Assembly (NCBI GenBank): GCA_021186555.1
Contig: JAJKFL010000005.1
Coordinates: 9,761,178-9,825,177, forward strand
Source: Reticulitermes speratus
Lineage: Eukaryota > Arthropoda > Insecta > Blattodea > Rhinotermitidae
DNA length: 64,000 bases
Direction: 5' to 3'
Below are positions 12,106 to 23,732 of this stretch, one piece after another. Numbering within the stretch: position 1 is the first letter of the stretch; each line of letters begins with the position of its first letter. Below the pieces are notes generated by a model that saw nothing but the letters and a program-made list of their open reading frames with translations, was not told the origin of the DNA and did not search any database. A program made the translations under genes and the position numbers.

Positions 12106-13095
12106 GCTTTCCCTGCAGCTTTCAGACGAATTTGGCTTCCTTTTTTATTAGAGTCTTGTCCAGTCTGTGATCTCGCCTCTTGGTTATTCGTTCATCCAAG
12201 AACGTGGTGCTTGTGTGTCTTCACTTGACTCAAACATTTGTGTGTTTTTGCAATCGTTCCTTATTACGTCTTAAAGATAAGCAAATTTTAAAATTTTAAC
12301 ATCATTCTACAATGAACAGTAAAAATATTTTTGCTTTACCGAATTAAATGAAAGCATTCTCTCTTTCATTCGTTTTAGTTTAAAAGGGTAACGTCGTTAA
12401 TAGATGAAAAGTTTCACCCACAGGTTCTCTAATATATTGGATTGATATTTAACAATAATAGGAGCTTCTCCTTGGATTAGATAAGAGAAACATTATAGTG
12501 CCTCACTATAACAACACTAACGTGCATGGCTACCTTAGTAGGCACTGACTACAACTCAATGGTATCCGAGATTAATTACTTACAATGGGAGTCAAATTAA
12601 CTACCTCAAACTCCTATTTAAAATTTCGACAATTTGTAATTTCAAGTAATCCTTCATACACTTCAAACTTTTTGAAATAACTTACACATTTCTACAAAAC
12701 AAAAATAAATAAATCTTTATTCTTTGCACCCAATAAAGCTAAGATTTCAGAAGTGGTTGCATGTTGATCAGATTGAATCATTTTGAGACTTCGCGTTGAG
12801 TTCGAGGTTTTGAGGAATGACGCAAGCTGACGGTTGTAATGCAGAAGCTGAATGGTACTGGGAGGCAGAATACCTTTAACTGTATGAATGGGAAGTTACG
12901 CCAACACATGTGCAAGTTAGTGAAGCTTCGGCTACAAATGTTTAGCCTTGAATGGTAGCTGTAAAACTTTGTAACAAGCATAAGAGAAGAACACAGCTGA
13001 TCACATGGGCCAGTAGCTGTAATTTTACACAGTGGCATATCAGTTGCTCTTTATAATACTTACTGGTGACTGCCCGTATATGATAGTGATATTTT
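12106..13095. other. gene-free stretch
   Basis: Nothing recognisable. The small minus-strand open frame at 12778-13038 has no known features. Confidence 0.4.
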
Positions 13096-13097
13096 CA

Positions 13098-13620
13098 TGC
13101 GCTTTCGCAAAATTGCGAAAAGCGACTATTAGCTTTATCATGTCTGTCCTTCTCTGCGCATGGCACTACTCGGATCCCACTCAAAGGATCTTCATGAAAC
13201 TTCATATTTGAGTATTTATCAAATATCTGTCGAGAAAAATCAAGTTTCATTAAAATCTGAAAAGAATAATGGGTACTTTACAAGAAGACCTATGTATCTT
13301 TTGGTAATATCTCGCTGAATTGTGCTTAGATTGAGACACATTTGAGACAGATTTGTAGAGAAAATCAAAACACACATTTTTTGTTCAATGACTTTTATCC
13401 GATAATAGTACCGTTTATGATATAATGTGGAAAAATATGGTAGGGCCAGACAGGCCACAGATGACAATTTAATGCGGCGCATGCGCTTTGCATGCTGAAT
13501 AACTGAGGCTATAAACACACTCAGAATATGGTAAACTTATTGCTTTTCCACAGCAACTATGGTTACGCAAACTTGCCTCAATGTTATGTTGCACGTACAT
13601 TGCCTACCTTGTTTTCACCT
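13098..13620 (+). repeat. family E repeat
   Basis: About 520 bp. It begins near GCGAAAAGCGACTATTAGCT and runs through a TCTGTCC-rich stretch and CTCGGATCCCACT. It ends near TTGCTTTTCCACAGCAAC and GGTTACGCAAAC. It is collinear over its whole length with 21803-22345 and 30133-30630. Confidence 0.8.
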
Positions 13621-13624
13621 GCGA

Positions 13625-14720
13625 ACCGACCCTCAATTTATACTTCTAGAAAAGAAGCCACCCTGTTACAATTGTTTCATTTCATATTGTAAACATTTTC
13701 CATTATCACACTTAAACATTAAATTGTACTTATATTTTGGCCGTCTTTCCGAAGTGATTGATTGAATACGAACTGAAATCTTAATTAAAACCGAAAGGGT
13801 TATGACGTTGGTGTAGTACACTTAGAATTCCTACTTGGTTTCGGGACTTTCTGTATGTTCTGATATCCTGAATAAATCACAGTGCTCCGGATAGTCGATT
13901 TGTTTTCTTACTGATGGAAAAAGATAGAGCTAATTGCCCTCTGGCTGACTCAACTGATAAGGTACCTTTTTTCATTATGTTATGTTCGGAAAACATGCAA
14001 TGAGTAAAGTTCAGACACCAAGAAATTCTAAGTGGAATCTTTACATTGTACAACCATCTGCATAGCAATTAATATCTTTATCGAAATATTACATAATGCT
14101 CATAAAATGTAAGTAAATATGTGTTAAATTAATGTAATTCTGTTCCAAATTATCTTTACAACATTTCTTTTTAATTTTGGAAGAGTAACACTTACGTGCT
14201 TTCTTGTTTTAAATATCACAGGAATAACAATATTTTTGTCTTTTTTTTCTCGAAATACCTGGGGATAAATATTCTTTGTCACTGTCATGCGCACAACATG
14301 TCATACCAATTATAATGTCCTTAACCTGTTTTATCAAAGCTAAGAATGTGTCAAAAATCCTTTAATCAAGCCGGTGAAAATAAACATTATTTCAGATAAG
14401 AGCCACATCCAGAGAGCTAACAGGTGCTCAAGATAATCCCCCTACCTTAAGGAAGGCTGCATTTCAGGACGATACTCACAACAACACGTGACTCGAGTAT
14501 GAACCAGTAAACTCTGCTATATAGTTCTACTTTTTAGGGAGCATTTTCCCTTGTTAAGGTTGCATTTGTCTAAGACAGGACTACGTGATATATGAGCACA
14601 CCAATTTCAAAGAATATTCTAGTGCACCAGACTTTGAAAATTCAGAGGAAAAATTTGACAAATCACAAATCTCTCTATGTTCCCACAAAAATAGTTATAT
14701 TAAACTATTCTATCCTCCCA
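13625..14720. other. gene-free stretch
   Basis: No exon or element recognised. It is the 5' flank of the LINE that begins near 14725. Confidence 0.4.
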
Positions 14721-15112
14721 GGAGACACCGCCTTAACGAAGCACTGTCCGTGTGGGCGGTGAGGGTTTGTGTGCCCCAAAGAAGCTGGGGGCTTAACCGG
14801 CGGTAGCTTAGCTACTGGTAGGGTCTCCCAAGCCGGGCAGGCCTTGGCGGAGGGACCAGACGAAGTGTGTTCCACAACGACCTGTCAGAACCAATAACCT
14901 ATCCAAAATATCCTACCTATATTCCTATGAGTCACCAAAGCTAAGGTGTGAGGCATCGTGCCGAGGGCTGCATGACGCTAGGGTGATAAAACAGCAGTGT
15001 TGCGAACGATCCCCTTGGGGAACCGGGCAGCACCCCTTTGTATTTATGCCTTCCACCCGCAAGGGGTTCTGCGGGTGGTGACTGTTATTTCCCCATTACT
15101 CGTGGGAACAAA

Positions 15113-15313
15113 ATGGACACAAAGAATTTAAAACCTAAACAAGGAGCAGATGTGGCTGCAGACTTGTTAAAAGAAGACTCCCATGTGGAGGTTGAAAGTG
15201 AATCCGTTGCTGTTTCTTCACAAGAGGACAGACTAGCTGCAGGTGTCTCTACGATCAAACTGCAGACTGGGCGTCTCTCTGGAGCGCAGCGAAGGAAACT
15301 AACTAGTAGATGA
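15113..15313 (+). CDS. LINE ORF1, very short
   Basis: A 66-codon frame starts with the ATG in AAAATGGACAC and ends TGA at 15311-15313. It is acidic in the middle and ends in a basic segment with QRRKL. It has no zinc knuckles, whereas LOA-type ORF1 proteins are normally several hundred residues with CCHC motifs. This looks like a remnant N-terminus or an internally deleted ORF1. Its TGA overlaps the ATG of ORF2 as ATGA (15310-15313), an arrangement known to couple ORF2 translation by termination-reinitiation in some LINEs. Confidence 0.5.
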   Translation: MDTKNLKPKQGADVAADLLKEDSHVEVESESVAVSSQEDRLAAGVSTIKLQTGRLSGAQRRKLTSR

Positions 15314-16140
15314 GGGTGCTGCAGGTAAATCTTCATCACAGTAGGGTGGCTTCGGCAGCCCTCTGTGTTGCAATGAGGAACTGTGATGTAGCCCTCATAC
15401 AAGAACCATGGATCTACATGGGAGCTGTCAAAGGTTTAAAAGAGGTAGGTGGAGAACTAATTTATAGTAGATCCAATCTAAATCCAAGAACCTGTATTTT
15501 AGTCAAGAAAGACTTTCATATACTGCCGATGATGCAATATTGTTCTAGAGACCTCACGGTAGTCAAAATCAGGGGGTCGTGTGATAGGGGGCCGAGGGAG
15601 ATCATTCTTGGATCGGCCTACCTGCCATATGATGAACCTGAACCCCCACCCCATTAGGAGTTAGAAAAGCTGGTGGCAGGATGTAGAGCAAAAGGATCAC
15701 ACATTGTCATCGGCTGTGATGCAAATGCGCATCACACATCCTGGGGAAGCACAAACATCAACACCAGAGGTGAGTATACGTTAAACTTCATTATGGCAAA
15801 TAATTTAGACATAATGAATAAGGGTAACAGGCTTACTTTTGTTACTTGTAACAGGCAGGAAATCATTGACATCACTATTGCCACCTTCTATGCTGGCAAT
15901 TTTGTTAAAGATTGGCATGTATCTGAGGAGGTAAGCTGTTCGGACCACAGATACATACGATTTAACATTACGGGAATCGACCGTTCAGTTGAATTCTATC
16001 GCAATCCACGCAGGACTGACTGGGAGTCCTTTAGAACTGACCTGAAAAGCCACCTGTGTGGGATGAAGGATAGGATTGCCAATTACATTGACCTGGAGAT
16101 TGCTGCAAGGCAAAATATCTTGGTGGAACAAGGACCTTGA
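15310..16140 (+). pseudogene. LINE ORF2 part 1: AP endonuclease
   Basis: Translation from ATG 15310 gives an exonuclease/endonuclease/phosphatase fold with the catalytic blocks N-LHHSR near the start, QEPW (about 15398), GCDANAHHTSWG (about 15714) and SDHRYI (about 15940). This enzyme nicks target DNA for target-primed reverse transcription. A TAG at about 15655-15657 interrupts it, and a frame change near 16115-16130 separates it from the RT frame. Apart from these breaks the domain looks complete. Confidence 0.85.
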
Positions 16141-17815
16141 GGACAGAAGGAGGAAAGTTCGCAGATTATTTAATGCTGCGAAAAAGTCAGGGAATTGGAC
16201 TGACTATAAGAACAGCCTGACTGATTGTAATAAGACACTAAGACAGGCCAAGAGAGAATCCTGGAGGAGGCACTGCGAGGAGATAGAAAAGGCTCCTGAA
16301 TGTGCAAGACTCCAGAAGATTCTCTCGAAGGATGGGCAAAGTGTAATTAGCTCTCTCCAGTTAGAAAACGGAGAATACACTAACACAGAGAACGAGACTC
16401 TGGAGGAATTACTCAGGGTTCATTTCCCTGGTTCAAAAATACTTAATGAACCTTCTGGTGGAAAGGACGGTATTGAACTGGAGTCTCCTGAATGGAAGGC
16501 ATCCAGGAGTGACTGGGCATTCTCCAGAAGGGTCGTAAGTTTTGGAAAATTGAAATGGGCTGTTTACTCATTTCAACCATATAAACCCCCAGGTATGGAT
16601 GGAATTATGCCCATCATGCTACAGCAGGGTTTTGAACTGATAGGGGGAAAATTACTAAAATTACTAAGAGCTAGTTTGGCCTTAGGATACATCCCGATGA
16701 GCTGGAGGCTTACCAGGGTAGTGTTTATTACAAAACCTGGGAAATCTGTGACCCAAGCAAAGTCCCTGAGACCTATCAGCCTCATGTCTTTCGTAATCAA
16801 AATACTTGAGAAAGTAATCTATGTACACATCAGGGATGGTGTTTTGGTTGACAAACCACTTCACCAATACCAGTATGCCTATAGGGCAGGTGTGTCCACA
16901 GAAACCGTACTTCTCCAGGTGGTAAGCAGACTGGAAAGATCTTTGACAAATAAGGAGGTTGCGCTGGGCGCCTTCTTGGACATTGAGGGGGCATTCGACA
17001 ATACCTCCTTTAGTGCAATTACTACAGCTGCCAGAGAACGTGGACTTGAGGAAACATGTTGCAGATGGATCAGGTCCATGCTTGAAGGCAGACTGGTACA
17101 TACTTCCCTCATGGGCAGCAATCTTACTGCCCAAGTTGTAGGGGGGTGTCCACAGGGGGGAGTTTTGTCTCCCCTTTTGTGGAATCTAGTAGTAGATAGG
17201 CTTCTGGTAATAACCAATGACCTAGGATTCAGAACCTTCGGATATGCTGACGACATTGTCATCATAGTGCAAGGTAAATTTGAACACACTGTCAGGGAAC
17301 TTATGCAAAGTGCCCTGGATGCAGTGGTAAATTGGGTTGTCAAAGAGGGCCTGAATATAAACCCTCATAAAGCAAACATAGTTCCCTTTACCAATAGAAG
17401 GATAGTGAGGGATTCAAGACCGATCAAACTTCTAGGTAAATAACTTGTGATGTTGGGGGAGGTTAAGTATTTGGGAGTGATTCTAGATTTCAAACTTAAC
17501 TGGAACCATCATCTACAGAAAATAATTAGGAAATCAATGACCACCTTTACGGTGGTCAGACGAATGTATGGTAAGAGATGGGGACGTAGACCTAGTATGT
17601 TGCATTGGCTCTACACTAGGGTAATCAGACCATCTATTCTCTATGCTCCTTGGTTTGGTGGCCCAAGGTTAAGCAAAAGAGTACCAAAAACCAATTGGGC
17701 AGGATTCAAAGAATGGGGCTATGAAATCGACCCCTACTGCAGCAATGGAGGTGCTTCTGAATCTGACTCCGCTAGATCTATTGATTATGGCGGAGGTGAG
17801 GATGGCACTCTATAG
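16076..17815 (+). pseudogene. LINE ORF2 part 2: reverse transcriptase
   Basis: Long frame with a basic linker (about 16130-16260) and RT blocks YKPPGMDGI (16587), LRPISL (16770), GAFLDIEGAFDN (16970), GCPQGGVLSPLLWN (17143) and the active site GYADDIVI (about 17239). A TAA at 17441-17443 breaks the frame, and the thumb (VKYLGVILDFKLNW) resumes in the same frame until 17815. The RT would copy the element RNA at a nicked target. The catalytic aspartates are intact, but the polyprotein is not. Confidence 0.9.
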
Positions 17816-17881
17816 ACTGAATATAATTGAGCAACCAAATGTTCCCAAACGGAAGCAGGGCTGCTGAATATCTGGAGGAAG

Positions 17882-18853
17882 GTGGGTGACCCTTTATTTG
17901 ATATGCGGTCAGACCACATAACACCAGCATACTACTACACCAAAAACTACATGGTTATTATTGACCAGGAGTTTTGGAGGAATAAAAATCCAAGGCTTCC
18001 CAGAGATGCCCTAATCTGGTTTACAGACGGATCAAGGGATGGCTCAGGGACAGGATCTGGGATTCAAGGCATAAGACCAGAGAAAGGCTTCAGTTTCTCT
18101 CTGGGTAAATTTGCCACAGTTTTTCGAAACGAAATACATGCCATTCTTCAATGTGCATGTGAGAATATAAGAAGGGCTTATCATAATAAGCGGATCCTTA
18201 TTTTCTCTGACAGCCAGGCGGCACTTAAGGCACTCAACAGCCCAAAAGTAACGTCGAGACTAGTTGTAGAATGCATGGATGCTCTCTCTGAGCTGGCAGA
18301 ACACAATGAGGTAACCCTCATGTGGGTGCCTGGGCATAGTGGCATCCTTGGTAATGAAAAAGCTGATGATCTTGCAAGACAAGGTGCAGCTAAACCATTA
18401 CTTGGCCCAGAGCCGGCTCTTGGAATACCAAAGTGTTCAGCAAGAGAAGCAATCAAGAACTGGACTGAGTGTCAACATTTAACTACCTGGAACAGTATAC
18501 CAGGTCACAAACATGGTAAACTCTTTATCAATGGACCATGCAAGAAGAAAGCTGATGGCCTGATTAAATTGAGAAGGAATCAACTTAGATCAGTAGTAGC
18601 ATTCCTCACAGGACATGCACCTGTGAGGAAACACTTGAACATAATGGGCCTCTTCGAAGGAGATCCGACCTGCAGATTTTGTGGGTCGGAGACTGAAATT
18701 GTGCACCATATTGTTTGCGGTTGCGAGGCACTGGCTCGACAACGTTATAAGCTCTTTGGGAAGATGTTCGCTGAACCAAGAGATATAAGCTTGGCTCCAC
18801 TAAAAGACCTGTGTCTCTTTATTAGTAGCACAGGGCTAATGAACCAATGCTGA
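17882..18853 (+). pseudogene. LINE ORF2 part 3: RNase H and zinc knuckle
   Basis: RNase H fold with the catalytic series FTDGS (about 18019), an E in NEIHAI, FSDSQAAL (about 18205) and the HSG...EKADDLA block (about 18337). A C-terminal CRFCGSETEIVHHIVCGC follows, a C-x2-C-x8-H-x4-C type knuckle usual at the end of such proteins. The frame differs from the RT part, so it would need frameshifting that is not expected here. It ends at TGA 18851-18853. Confidence 0.9.
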
Positions 18854-18867
18854 AAGAAAGACTAAGG

Positions 18868-18948
18868 GTGAGCACAATAAGCCTAAGGCTGCGGTGCATC
18901 CGGAGCGAATGCCGACGGGCCCATAGAAAGAAGAAGAAAAAAAAACTG
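18868..18948 (+). other. LINE 3' tail shared with SINE family B
   Basis: GCACAATAAGCCTAAGGCTG, then CGGTGCATCC and GGGCCCATA, match the 3' end of the SINEs at 11808, 20832 and 40025 with a few differences. An AAGAAGAAAAAAAA tail follows. Shared 3' ends are how tRNA-derived SINEs recruit a partner LINE's RT. Confidence 0.8.
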
Positions 18949-18949
18949 T

Positions 18950-19630
18950 TCTTAAAACTTATATTTTTTGAAGGGGACTTTCGTATAAAATTTCCGTTGA
19001 ATATGTATGAAAAGTTCTGGGAAGTAAGTTTGATATAACAAATTTAATAATGCTGATGACTTCGGCAAAGCAACAATTACATGGTGTTACCTGCTATCTG
19101 ATTTAAATTTGTTTTTTTTCCCCCTTTTAACACACATGACACTCTTGTAACAATGAATGCGGCCTCTGACAAACAGACCAGTATAAAGATAGCTTGATAG
19201 GGTCACACGATTGTTCGTAGGTAATTTAGAAGTTTGTTTTTTCAAGTGTCGACATCATAATACCAACTGAGGCATCTTGACTGCCTGTTATTGCTGCCAT
19301 CTGGTGATGCTATCCAAAGTAAATCACGTTCTCATTGGCTTCAATGTAAATGAACAGAACAACGACAACAGTGCCGAAGATTACTAATGCCCTCCTTATA
19401 TTAAAATGTATAGACAGGCACAAAGGTCAACAATCCTACTTCAGACCACCAGCACTGACATTATTCGACTTGGTAATCTCGTTAGTGTGATTCAGATAAA
19501 AGGGCCTTGAGCCTTGAAATGGTGCCCGTAATCTAGTGCAGCAGTAAGCCAAAGCGAGGTGTGCAACAATTTATCAGCCTTCATGCAAAACGCTGCCTTT
19601 ACATTTGAAATTCGAAACACTTCACGTCTA
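18950..19630. other. gene-free stretch
   Basis: 3' flank of the LINE. I see no gene or repeat. Confidence 0.4.
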
Positions 19631-19631
19631 G

Positions 19632-19945
19632 TATAAACGTACGTGCGAAGCAACTAGACAAACACTGGTACGGCGCTGTGTGTCATCAGAAGTAACCGAA
19701 CAAGCACTGCAACTACAAAATACACCATCAGAAACAACCGAGAAAGAACCGGTACGATATAATGTACCATCGAAAGCAACTGGACAAGCACTGGTAATGT
19801 AGAGTGTACCACAGGAAGCACCTGAAGTAGCACCGGTACGATAAAGTGTACCATCAGAGCAAGCGGAAATTACTGGTCTTTGCAATGTACCACCAGAAAT
19901 AACAGCACAACCACAGGTACGAGACTATCTACCATCGAAAGTCAA
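19632..19945. repeat. degenerate 42-bp minisatellite
   Basis: About seven units of 40-46 bp with the shared core GTACCATCAGAA and a CCGGTACGAT variant. The period is mostly 42 bp, so the minus strand (19885 to 19628) stays open as a 14-residue repeat with a DGTLYRTG-like motif. Two minus-strand frames are open across it. No start context, splice signal or known domain supports a gene. Either a diverged non-coding satellite or a repeat-bearing exon. Confidence 0.6.
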
Positions 19946-19994
19946 TTCGGTTGCTATGGTGCTTATCGTAATAGATCGTATATCTCTTTCTCTC

Positions 19995-20032
19995 TCGCTC
20001 ATACACACACGCGCATACACACACACACACAC
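19995..20032. repeat. CA-rich microsatellite
   Basis: Short run of CTCT then CACACA with single interruptions. Confidence 0.7.
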
Positions 20033-20649
20033 CCTATAAATGCATTACCGCTGCAGTCAAAAGGAATAACGTTACGCCACATACTGAATTACCAACTCGC
20101 AAAACACAAAAACATAACACTCTATTAGATCTACATCTGAATTAGACCAAACTAAATTTCTTAGTGTCATTTTTTCAGAATAGAGGGAGTGACTTTACAG
20201 AAGTGTCTTGGTCTCCAGATCCTCTTTGATGGAGAAAGGACGCAGTACATGACTCTGACAGACAGACAGACAGACGCACACTGTATGTACTCACTTCTGC
20301 CTTGTGTGAGAGGTTAGTGTGTATAGATATCCTGCTACAGAGTATGTCGACATACTTGAATCAGCTATGATGTCTAATAAGCACGTATGGATGTATAGAC
20401 AAATACAATCGAACTAGGTTATAACGACATCGGTTTATGCGACAACTCGTATATAACGTCAGATATTCCGTGGTAACAATTAATTCCTCATTGTTAATCG
20501 TAACATTATACTCCTCGGTTGTAACAACACTCTTTTATAAGAACACAAAATATTCAGTCCCTTTCATGACGTTATAACCGAGTTCGACTGTATATAAATG
20601 AATTCACAATATTTATTGCAACATCTACAAAAAAAAAAAGAAACTGGTT

Positions 20650-21175
20650 TATAAATATATGACACTCCTCCTACATGTTTCTGTCTACAATGGCCGTCTT
20701 CAGGGAGGTGGTTATCAAAGGAAAAAGTAGTCATGGCCAAATATGTTACAGATATGCAGATATAAAGCTAAAATACATAGCCTTATATCTGCACATCTTT
20801 GATGTAATTAGCCATAACCACATTTATTTTGTGAAGGGCCCCGCAGCAGATGCTACGGACGCACCGCAGTCTTGAGGCTTATTGTGCAACCCCGTGATAA
20901 AGATTATTAGTTTTTTTCGTTTTTCCGTGTAATGGAGCACCGGTGGAATGAAATTGACAGGGGAAAACCGAAGTACTCGGGGAAAAATCCTGTCCCAGTG
21001 CCACTTTGTCCACCACAAATCCCATATGGACTGACCCGGGATCGAACCCGTGCCTCCGCGGTGAGAGGCCGGCGACTAACCGCCTGAGCCATGGCACGGC
21101 CTACATTTTCCTCTTATAAGCACCTTCCTGAAGACGACCACTGTAGGCCGAAACATGTAGGAGGAGTTTTATACA
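20650..21175. repeat. inverted repeat arms around a SINE
   Basis: The left arm (about 20658-20712) and right arm (about 21112-21175) are reverse complements with some mismatches. The match includes ACTCCTCCTACATGTTTC and CGTCTTCAGG. Each arm holds a CTGAAGAC...GAAACATGTAG hammerhead-like motif. The family B SINE sits between them. This could be a small inverted-repeat element or paired Penelope-like ends. Confidence 0.55.
20832..21103 (-). mobile_element. tRNA-derived SINE, family B, full length
   Basis: Complete minus-strand copy. The complement opens GGCCGTGCCATGGCTCAGGC, has the B box GGGTTCGATCCCGG, and ends with the LINE-shared tail (GGGCCCCGCAGCAGATGCTA at the plus-strand left end). 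The spurious peptides on this strand are SINE artefacts. Confidence 0.9.
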
Positions 21176-21217
21176 TCTATACACTATTGTCTTTTTATTG
21201 CTGTGCAGTTGACGGGT

Positions 21218-21477
21218 TTTTCGTTTTCCGTGGCGCAACAGCCCCTAGTGGGCCAGGGCCTTCTCATTATCGAGTCTTCACGATCACACTCAGACACATC
21301 ACACTCGGTAGGACTCCTCTGGACGGGTGATCAGCCCAACGCAGAGACCTGTACCTGACAACATACAACGCTTACAAGAGGCAGACATCCATGTCCCCGG
21401 CAGGATTCGAACCCACAATCCCAGCAAGCGAGCGGCCGCAAACCTACTCCTTAGACTGCGGGGCCATTGGGATCGGC
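21218..21477 (-). mobile_element. tRNA-derived SINE, family A
   Basis: Minus-strand, nearly full-length copy. The plus strand shows GCGCAACAGCCCCTAGTGGG (3' side), CGCAGAGACCTGTACCTGAC (body) and AGGATTCGAACCCACAATCC (B box). The head ends at GGGATCGGC. Confidence 0.9.
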
Positions 21478-21802
21478 AAGTTCACGTACATTATGCATGA
21501 CATGTACAAATTACTAGTGTATTTCACGCACTTCATTAATACAGTGTATGCAGCACAATGCAATAAATTGATTTCGAAGGTTTTGAATATTTCGCTGCAC
21601 TGCAGTCGATAGAGTGTTTAAAGCCTCAGCTATTGAAAGCCATTACGTTATTTCCGCCATCTTTCTAATGTATGTGCCATTTGTTCCAAACCTCCTCTCG
21701 TGCCACATGTAAACTTACTTTGTCCTTTCTTCCTTTGCCGATAGCTTTCGAGTCGCCATTTATGCAGCTGCTGGCAAGGTACTCGCACTTATACCGACTT
21801 TT

Positions 21803-22345
21803 AGGCGCATTATCAAAATTGCGAAAAGCAACTATTAGCTTCGTCATGTCTGTCCGTCCGTCTGTCTGTCCGCATGGAACAACTCGGCTCCCACTGGACG
21901 GATTTTTATGAAATTGGTATTTGATTATTTTTCGAAAATATGTACAGAAAATCCAAGTTTCATTAAAATCTGACAAGAATAACGGGTACTTTACATGAAG
22001 ACCAATGTACATTTATTATAATATCTCGCTGAATTCTTCTTAGAATGAGAAATGTTTTAGACATAAGTTGTAGAGAAAATCAAAACACACATTTTAATTC
22101 AGTAACTTTTTTTTTTTCGAAAATCGTGCCGTGTATGAGTTAATGTGGAAAAATATGGTAAAGGCAGAAAAGCCACATGACAATGTAATATAGCGCACGC
22201 GCATTGCATGCTGGACAACTAACGCTACAGACACACACACTCATAATATGTAATACTTATTGCTTTTCCACGGCAACAATGGTTACGCGAACTCTCCTCA
22301 ACGTTACGTTTGTACGTACATTGCCTGTCTTGTTCGAATGTTATT
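21803..22345 (+). repeat. family E repeat
   Basis: Collinear with 13098-13620 and 30133-30630. It starts at the AAAATTGCGAAAAGCAACTA block and includes CTCCCACTGGACGGATTTTT, ATAATGTGGAAAAATATGG-like sequence and the terminal GCTTTTCCACGGCAACAATG. Confidence 0.85.
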
Positions 22346-22740
22346 CAGCATATTCCGTAATACCGCCGCTAATGAAAATTCAATACTTGCCTCGGTTCAG
22401 AGGCATTTCTGTTATAAGAGAAATGCCTCTAGACCTAGGCTGATTCTGAGTTTATGGCAAGGGTTGAGTTAGTACATGAATATCATGGAGATCGTACATT
22501 GCCTGAGGCATATCAGTAAGTCCTAAACACAGCGTTTTGAAGGTTAGCTCTAATCCAATCAGTGGCAGATTCATTCATGTTCTGTATGATTGATTATTGG
22601 CATCACTTGGGACCGAAGCCGGAGCCCTTTTTAATAAGACCTACTACAATAACTACCGTACTGTGGTCTAGTGTAAGATAATTACCTTCTGTGATAGAAA
22701 ACTTCCCAACAATGGCTGAGATGAGTGCTTATGTTGGCAG

Positions 22741-22884
22741 GACTGTAACGGGGACAAGAAAGTGGACTGTAACGACTTCGCGCTGCTGCATTATCAAGGT
22801 GCAGGATGTGAAGGTGATCCTGACGAAGGGTTTGAGGACTTCCGGACCAAGCTAAACGAGTGTCTCGCTGAGGTTGCCGGCTGA
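22741..22884 (+). CDS. i-type lysozyme (destabilase), 3'-terminal exon
   Basis: A TTGGCAG acceptor (ending at 22740) opens a 48-codon exon in phase 0 that ends at TGA 22882-22884. The peptide contains DCNGDKKVDCNDFALLHY, GAGC and FRTKLNEC, the conserved C-terminal block of invertebrate-type lysozymes (Destabilase family, usually DCNGDG-VDC-DFA--H--G---C). These are secreted, disulfide-rich enzymes that cleave peptidoglycan and in some lineages isopeptide bonds. The catalytic Glu/Asp lie in upstream exons that I could not find in the window. AATAAA at 22916-22921 fits as the poly(A) signal. The frame is intact, so this is probably the end of a functional host gene. Confidence 0.85.
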   Translation, partial: DCNGDKKVDCNDFALLHYQGAGCEGDPDEGFEDFRTKLNECLAEVAG

Positions 22885-22915
22885 GTTTTACTGTAGCTAA
22901 TTTGGCTGTGCTGTC

Positions 22916-22921
22916 AATAAA
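22916..22921 (+). terminator. polyadenylation signal
   Basis: AATAAA 32 nt after the lysozyme stop codon, in the expected position for 3' end formation. Confidence 0.65.
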
Positions 22922-22924
22922 GCA

Positions 22925-23732
22925 AGTTTAAGAAACAGCATAAGAAATTTACGTACCGCATTTACATTCAGTGTCGTGGCTAAGTTTTTTGCTCGCTCGG
23001 TGGGCGAATAATTACAGTGGCCGCTCCTGACAGAAATTACGTACGTATGTCCTTTTAAAAAGTCACAATTGATTGTCCGTCTTTTTGGCTTCATAATTTA
23101 ACATTTGTCGAGCCCAGAAAATGAAACTTTTGCATTTAAAATATATATTTTAACACCTATTTTGACGCACCTTGGAGTCTGCTGTCCGGGGCAGCTGCTC
23201 CGCTCGTCACCTCCACCCCACCCACCCAATATACTCCCCTGGTTACAACCGTTCGTCTTTAGACATCCATTTGCCTAACAGGGTAGAGAAGCATACGGAC
23301 ATTTCACCCTGACCTCGTAATGGAAAAACAGCGTCATAGAATTGTAATGTGTATTCCCTAATAACTTTTGACGATGCCCGATCTTCGTAAAACTAGGTAT
23401 GTTATTCCAATGGAGATTATTGTTGCATGATAAGGGTAAAGACGTTAGCCATTCGGTGATTATCAGACAGCCTCTGGTACAACAAGTGGTACAACCCGAA
23501 TTGTACCACTTGCAGTCTCATAAGGCAATGTTCACCTTAGCCGTACTTGCCGGATATTAATTTAAAAAATGCTCTGCCCCTTTAAGCATATGTACACCGT
23601 CTCGTGTGTTGGATAGTATCAATATGGCGTTGATGCGAACCTCTAAGAAATGCTCTGAGTTCTCACCGGATGAGTATGCGAGTTTTTGCAAACATTTCTG
23701 TATATGAGGCAGGCAGTCTTTCCTCTTCCGTC
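22925..23732. other. intergenic stretch
   Basis: No gene recognised. It separates the lysozyme terminal exon from the possible first exon at 23733 and so may hold that gene's promoter. I could not identify core promoter elements. Confidence 0.35.

Larger units (their letters stand above)
14725..18948 (+). mobile_element. LOA-like non-LTR retrotransposon (LINE), nearly full length, mutated
   Basis: A GC-richer 5' UTR (about 14725-15112) precedes a short ORF1 and an ORF2 region coding in order for AP-endonuclease, reverse transcriptase, RNase H and a CCHC-like knuckle. A 3' UTR and A-rich tail end near 18948. The endonuclease opening, with QEPW and PRTC, and the RNase H are those of the LOA clade as I know it. 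ORF2 has at least one in-frame stop in the endonuclease, a frame change near 16120, a stop at 17441-17443 and further frame breaks at 17.7-17.9 kb. The copy is therefore inactive. The 5' boundary and target duplication were not resolved. Confidence 0.85.

Noticed and set aside
16682..17343. Minus-strand ORFs of about 150 codons
   Set aside because: Antisense shadows of the LINE reverse transcriptase.
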